From positions 1 through 9,395 of the forward strand of contig PSRH01000164.1 in assembly GCA_003175915.1 (NCBI GenBank): 9,395 nt of DNA. Direction: 5' to 3'. Below the pieces are notes generated by a model. The model did not search any database and had not been told where the DNA came from. It was given only the letters and a program-made list of their open reading frames with translations. The DNA is from Candidatus Melainabacteria bacterium (GTDB lineage Bacteria > Cyanobacteriota > Vampirovibrionia > Obscuribacterales > Obscuribacteraceae). Shown here piece after piece: positions 6,798-9,395 of the stretch (within the stretch, counting starts at the first letter, position 1; every line of letters starts with the position of its first letter). The position numbers and the translations under genes were made by a program.

Positions 6798-7511
6798 ATG
6801 ACGATACTTGTGGCGGTAAAGAGAGATGGGCGAGTTTTTCTAGGTGCCGATCGGCTAACGGCATTCGGAAATGAGTATCGGACAGATCTTGTAAACGGGT
6901 CGAAAATCATCAGGCTGAAGCACGCTTACCTGGCTACTAGTGGTTATGGGCTTATGTCCGATGTGATTGAACATTTGCAGAGTGCAAACCACAAAATGAT
7001 GGACAACACTTTTAAAGATAGGATCCAGGTATTTTCATTTTTCCTGGAGCTATACAACGAGCTCAAAAAATCTTACACGTTGGTCGAACCAGGTAAGGAG
7101 ACTTACGCCTCCATCTACAACTCCTTCTTAGCTGTAACCCCAAAAGATATCTACGGAATCAGTACCAATCTCAGTGTATGCGAGTATGAGCACTTCGTTG
7201 CTAAGGGTTGCGGCTCTGAGTATGCTGAAGGTTGTTTATATGGAATGTACAACTTGATCGATGATGGCTTCGAGTTGACACGGTTAGCGCTTGAAGCAGC
7301 TTGCCATTATTCGGTGTACTGCAAGGAACCGCTCGATATTATAAATGTCACAGCATCAGATCTTGGACACACCAAAGTTAAGCATGAGAAACTCGTGACC
7401 ATAAAGACACCCAGAGGGGTAGACAATCTGATCGCCGTTACCAAGAGTGCTTTGCAGTCGTCGGCCAAAGTGCAACGGAAAAAGGTGAAATCAAACGGCA
7501 AAGCGTACTGA
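6798..7511 (+). CDS. HslV/proteasome-type Ntn-hydrolase (peptidase family T1-like), orphan
   Basis: Probably a threonine-nucleophile peptidase or a relative. From the ATG at 6798 it is 237 residues and begins MTILVAVKRDGRVFLGADR, like HslV (MTTIVxVRxxGxVxxAGD). If Met1 is removed, Thr becomes residue 1, the Asp of GADR becomes residue 17 exactly as in HslV, and the Lys of GSKIIRL becomes 35, aligning with HslV Lys33 after a two-residue insertion; the T/D/K triad looks intact. The later GSG motif is GCG (KGCGSEYAEG, 136-145), with Cys in place of Ser. It is longer than HslV (about 175 residues), with extra sequence near 65-110 and a basic tail (QRKKVKSNGK). No HslU ATPase is in the window. A TTG at 6771 in frame would bury the Thr behind ten residues, so I prefer the ATG. 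Self-processing and activity are unproven. Confidence 0.72.
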   Translation: MTILVAVKRDGRVFLGADRLTAFGNEYRTDLVNGSKIIRLKHAYLATSGYGLMSDVIEHLQSANHKMMDNTFKDRIQVFSFFLELYNELKKSYTLVEPGKETYASIYNSFLAVTPKDIYGISTNLSVCEYEHFVAKGCGSEYAEGCLYGMYNLIDDGFELTRLALEAACHYSVYCKEPLDIINVTASDLGHTKVKHEKLVTIKTPRGVDNLIAVTKSALQSSAKVQRKKVKSNGKAY

Positions 7512-7610
7512 ACCTGGAAGCTCACGATTCGTAGCGACAGACATCGCATTTAGTTCGCGTTCGCGTCGTGGAACATCTAAGATCTTTAAGGCAACATTCG
7601 TAAGTTAGCC

Positions 7611-7616
7611 GATAAT
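7611..7616 (+). promoter_or_regulatory. Possible -10 box for the DUF1348 gene
   Basis: GATAAT differs from TATAAT at one base. It overlaps the first in-frame ATG (7615), so a transcript started here would use the later ATG at 7648, which has the strong Shine-Dalgarno. No good -35 is seen at the usual distance, so this is weak. Confidence 0.3.
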
Positions 7617-7633
7617 GAATGCACATTCCTGGC

Positions 7634-7640
7634 AAAGGAG
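7634..7640 (+). promoter_or_regulatory. Ribosome binding site that decides the DUF1348 start
   Basis: AAAGGAG lies 7 bases before the ATG at 7648. This is the best Shine-Dalgarno in the right half of the window and argues for 7648 rather than the in-frame ATG at 7615. Confidence 0.7.
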
Positions 7641-7647
7641 TAAGAGC

Positions 7648-8124
7648 ATGACTTCAGTTTCTCGTGTTCAAATAGTGCCTCCATTCACTCGTGAAACTGC
7701 TATTCAAAAAGTGCGGCTAGCCGAAGATTCTTGGAATTCGCGAAATCCCCAAAAAGTTTCCCTGGGTTACAGCCAAGATAGCCGCTGGAGAAATCGCTCG
7801 GAATTCGTTACAGGCAGGCAGGAAATCATTCAATTCCTCACCCGCAAATGGGCCAAGGAACTTGATTATCGCCTCATTAAAGAGCTCTGGTCTTTTGATG
7901 GCGCCAGAATTGCCGTTCGCTTCGCTTATGAATGGCACGACGACTCAGGGCAATGGTACCGCTCATATGGAAACGAGAACTGGGAGTTTGATCATGCTGG
8001 ACTGATGACGCATCGCCACGCCAGCATCAATGACCTGCCAATCAAGGAAGCCGATCGCCTCTACCACTGGCCAATCGGGCCACGCCCGGAGAATCATCCG
8101 GGGTTGAGCGAGTTGGGTCTTTGA
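7648..8124 (+). CDS. DUF1348 family protein (NTF2/SnoaL-like fold)
   Basis: Conserved small protein of the DUF1348 family, which has an NTF2-like alpha/beta-cone fold; no reaction is established for it. From the ATG at 7648 the 158 residues match the family from end to end: PPFTRETAIQKVRLAEDSWN (11-30), YSQDSRWRNRSEFVTGRQEI (41-60), FLTRKWAKELDYRLIKELW (63-81), the HDDSGQWYRSYGNENWEF region (97-114), GLMTHRHASINDLPI (118-132) and the closing RPENHPGLSELGL. The starting ATG has AAAGGAG 7 bases upstream. There is no signal peptide or membrane segment, so it is cytoplasmic. It stands alone, with 136 bases before it and 50 after, and no clear functional link to its neighbours. The family match is strong; the role is unknown. 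Confidence 0.88.
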   Translation: MTSVSRVQIVPPFTRETAIQKVRLAEDSWNSRNPQKVSLGYSQDSRWRNRSEFVTGRQEIIQFLTRKWAKELDYRLIKELWSFDGARIAVRFAYEWHDDSGQWYRSYGNENWEFDHAGLMTHRHASINDLPIKEADRLYHWPIGPRPENHPGLSELGL

Positions 8125-8125
8125 T

Positions 8126-8154
8126 TTGCGCTTGATTCATACGTCAAGTAGAAT
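8126..8154 (+). promoter_or_regulatory. Possible promoter of the Sce7726-type gene
   Basis: TTGCGC at 8126-8131 and TAGAAT at 8149-8154 are separated by 17 bases. The -10 matches the consensus at five of six positions and the -35 at three of six. Transcription would start near 8161, shortly before the proposed TTG codon at 8175. Weak but correctly placed. Confidence 0.3.
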
Positions 8155-8174
8155 ATTGCGGGCTGTTTGCTAGA

Positions 8175-8819
8175 TTGGATCCGCAAGCTTTGAGAGAGAG
8201 TGATGTTAGGCATCTGCTCTATTGCACGGAAATAAAAGAGCGCCTCAAGCTAAGCGCTAAAGCCCGGGTCGTCGACGAATTTCAAATTTTGCGGGGTGAG
8301 GGGCGCATCGATGTTGCCTTGATCGATGACGCGCTGCACGGTTACGAAATAAAATCGGCATCGGACAGCTTAGGAAGGCTGCCCTCGCAACAAGCTATGT
8401 ACGGCAAGATCTTTGAGCGCATTACGCTGGTTGCCGACGAACGTCATGTCAAAGAAGCCGTGGCTATGGTACCGAAGCACTGGGGCCTGATTGTTGTCGG
8501 CATCAAAAATGGCAAGCCGTACGCCGACACCCTCTGGCCAGCCATGCGCAACAAAGATCTCGATAAACTAGCTCTGGCACAGCTCTTGTGGCGCGACGAG
8601 GTCTTAGAGCTCATGGAATATTTCGACCTCTCATCCGGCCTCAAAAAGGCTAACCGCAAAACACTCTGGCGGCACATAGCCCATTGCCTCAGTCTCGAGG
8701 AAATAAAGGCGTTCGTCTGTTTCAAGCTCCGCACAAGAAAAGATTGGCGAATCAAACGTGCACGCCCGAAGAAATCAAAACGCCAAGATAAAAGATCAAC
8801 CTCACAACGTACATCGTGA
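8175..8819 (+). CDS. Sce7726-family protein with PD-(D/E)XK-like motif
   Basis: Resembles the Sce7726 family, uncharacterised proteins with a nuclease-like core. Residues 34-61 hold the PD-(D/E)XK pattern: an Asp-Glu in RVVDEFQIL (31-39), GRIDVALI with Asp46, then HGYEIKS with Glu58 and Lys60. A conserved-looking QQAMYGKIFERITLV stretch (72-86) follows. The C-terminus (about 186-214) is very basic and probably disordered (RARPKKSKRQDKR), which could bind nucleic acid. No ATG or GTG lies between the in-frame stop at 8133-8135 and the domain, so the start must be unusual: TTG at 8175 (214 residues) or TTG at 8190 (five fewer); neither has a Shine-Dalgarno. Nuclease activity, target and any defence role are inference. 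No partner methylase, helicase or toxin gene is adjacent. Its last codons overlap the terminator of the opposing cyclophilin gene. Confidence 0.7.
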   Translation: MDPQALRESDVRHLLYCTEIKERLKLSAKARVVDEFQILRGEGRIDVALIDDALHGYEIKSASDSLGRLPSQQAMYGKIFERITLVADERHVKEAVAMVPKHWGLIVVGIKNGKPYADTLWPAMRNKDLDKLALAQLLWRDEVLELMEYFDLSSGLKKANRKTLWRHIAHCLSLEEIKAFVCFKLRTRKDWRIKRARPKKSKRQDKRSTSQRTS

Positions 8820-8827
8820 GGCTGATC
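8785..8827 (-). terminator. Intrinsic terminator of the cyclophilin gene
   Basis: Arms 8794-8805 (GATCAACCTCAC) and 8816-8827 (GTGAGGCTGATC) form a 12-bp stem with a 10-base loop. In minus-strand RNA all 12 positions pair, one as G-U; in plus-strand RNA that position is an A-C mismatch. Reading leftward, the stem is followed at once by UUUUAUCUU (8793-8785), while the plus direction has no U-tract. It therefore works for the minus-strand gene, whose stop codon is 34 bases upstream, and lies across the stop codon and last codons of the opposing gene. Confidence 0.75.
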
Positions 8828-8860
8828 CAATTCACTGAAGTTTGTTCAGAACTTAGATGC

Positions 8861-9337
8861 CTAGATTGCCTTCTTGGCTGTTTCAAGCACCGAGACTTTC
8901 GTCATCTTGTCGCCCTTGCGGAGCTCTTTGACGACGTTCAGTCCGTCGACTACTTTACCGAATACGGCGTACTGTCCATCTAAGAAGGAAGCAGGACCAA
9001 GCGTAAAATAGAACTGCGAGCTTGCCGAATTAGGATCATTGCTGCGGGCCATGGCAAGAATGCCGGCTTCATTGTGCTTGTGATTCGGAGCAATTTCCAG
9101 CGGGATAGTTCTTTCTCTTCCGGTAGACGGATCAACATAGCCACCCATACCTGTCCCTTTCGGATCGCCACCTTGGATGCAGAAACCAGGCTCATAACGG
9201 TGGAATGTCACGCCGTTATAAAAGCCCTTTTGAACCAAATCAAGAAAATTGTTGCTAGTTATTGGAGCATCGGTTTTGAAGATTTCAACTTTGATAGTGC
9301 CCTTTGTGGTTTCCATCACTACAATTGGATCATTCAT
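8861..9337 (-). CDS. Cyclophilin-type peptidyl-prolyl cis-trans isomerase
   Basis: Catalyses cis-trans isomerisation of X-Pro bonds during protein folding. From the ATG at 9337 the 158 residues form one complete cyclophilin domain: VVMETTKGTIKVEIF (6-20), FHR at 45-47 with the catalytic Arg47, IQGGDPKGTGMGG (54-66), MARSNDPNSASSQFYF (96-111) and FLDGQYAVFGKVVDG (118-132). The Trp of human cyclophilin A that contacts cyclosporin is Phe118, as in many bacterial members. AAGGGA at 9347-9352 lies 9 bases before the ATG. However, the frame stays open upstream to the window edge and reads GTQPANAAPLELKQKGNKQ, which contains an AxA-like signal-peptidase site. The protein may therefore be longer and exported, with its true start outside the window. 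The function call is firm; the start and location are not. Confidence 0.93.
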   Translation of the reverse strand: MNDPIVVMETTKGTIKVEIFKTDAPITSNNFLDLVQKGFYNGVTFHRYEPGFCIQGGDPKGTGMGGYVDPSTGRERTIPLEIAPNHKHNEAGILAMARSNDPNSASSQFYFTLGPASFLDGQYAVFGKVVDGLNVVKELRKGDKMTKVSVLETAKKAI

Positions 9338-9395
9338 TTGCTTATTTCCCTTTTGCTTCAGTTCTAACGGGGCTGCGTTGGCAGGTTGCGTACCA

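Noticed and set aside
7615..7647. Earlier ATG for the DUF1348 gene
   Set aside because: It has no Shine-Dalgarno and overlaps a possible -10 box. The ATG at 7648 has AAAGGAG at ideal spacing, and family similarity starts after it.

Overview
The window is an ordinary, gene-dense stretch of chromosome from a Gram-negative-type (two-membrane) bacterium. It holds twelve protein genes, with no RNA gene, mobile element or CRISPR array that I can see. A TonB/ExbB/ExbD module implies an outer membrane. FtsX has a GGWxNW segment followed by GSQLEISAYL, which I recognise from cyanobacterial FtsX. The DUF721 protein carries a C-terminal four-cysteine zinc ribbon, also reminiscent of cyanobacterial versions. 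No photosynthesis gene is present. I infer a member of the Cyanobacteriota, perhaps a non-photosynthetic lineage such as Vampirovibrionia/Obscuribacterales. This placement is inference with moderate to low confidence.

Layout, plus strand first block: a TonB-like protein with an unusual multi-pass N-terminus (its 5' end probably lies left of the window), then exbB, exbD and aroE (1-3721), closely spaced and probably one operon. The energy-transduction genes would form a proton-driven inner-membrane motor (ExbB/ExbD) with a periplasm-spanning arm (the TonB-like protein); aroE is a shikimate-pathway passenger. A small SCP2-domain gene on the minus strand meets aroE tail to tail with a 6-bp overlap. 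A divergent intergenic region at about 4094-4251 then leads into the next plus-strand block.

Second block: a DUF721/DciA-like protein with a C-terminal zinc ribbon, then ftsE and ftsX (4252-6684), encoding the ABC-type complex that couples cell division to peptidoglycan remodelling. Third block: three loosely spaced single genes, namely an orphan HslV/proteasome-type Ntn hydrolase (6798-7511), a DUF1348 NTF2-like protein (7648-8124) and an Sce7726-type PD-(D/E)XK protein (8175-8819). Last, a minus-strand cyclophilin-type peptidyl-prolyl isomerase (8861-9337) may extend past the right edge as a secreted protein. Its intrinsic terminator lies inside the 3' end of the Sce7726 gene.

No gap between genes exceeds 300 bases; the longest are about 110-160 bases. 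Nothing here is clearly a new system. The points most worth a second look are the membrane-domain/TonB fusion, the Glu-to-Lys change in the ExbB pore helix, the HslU-less HslV-like peptidase, and the possible secreted form of the cyclophilin.
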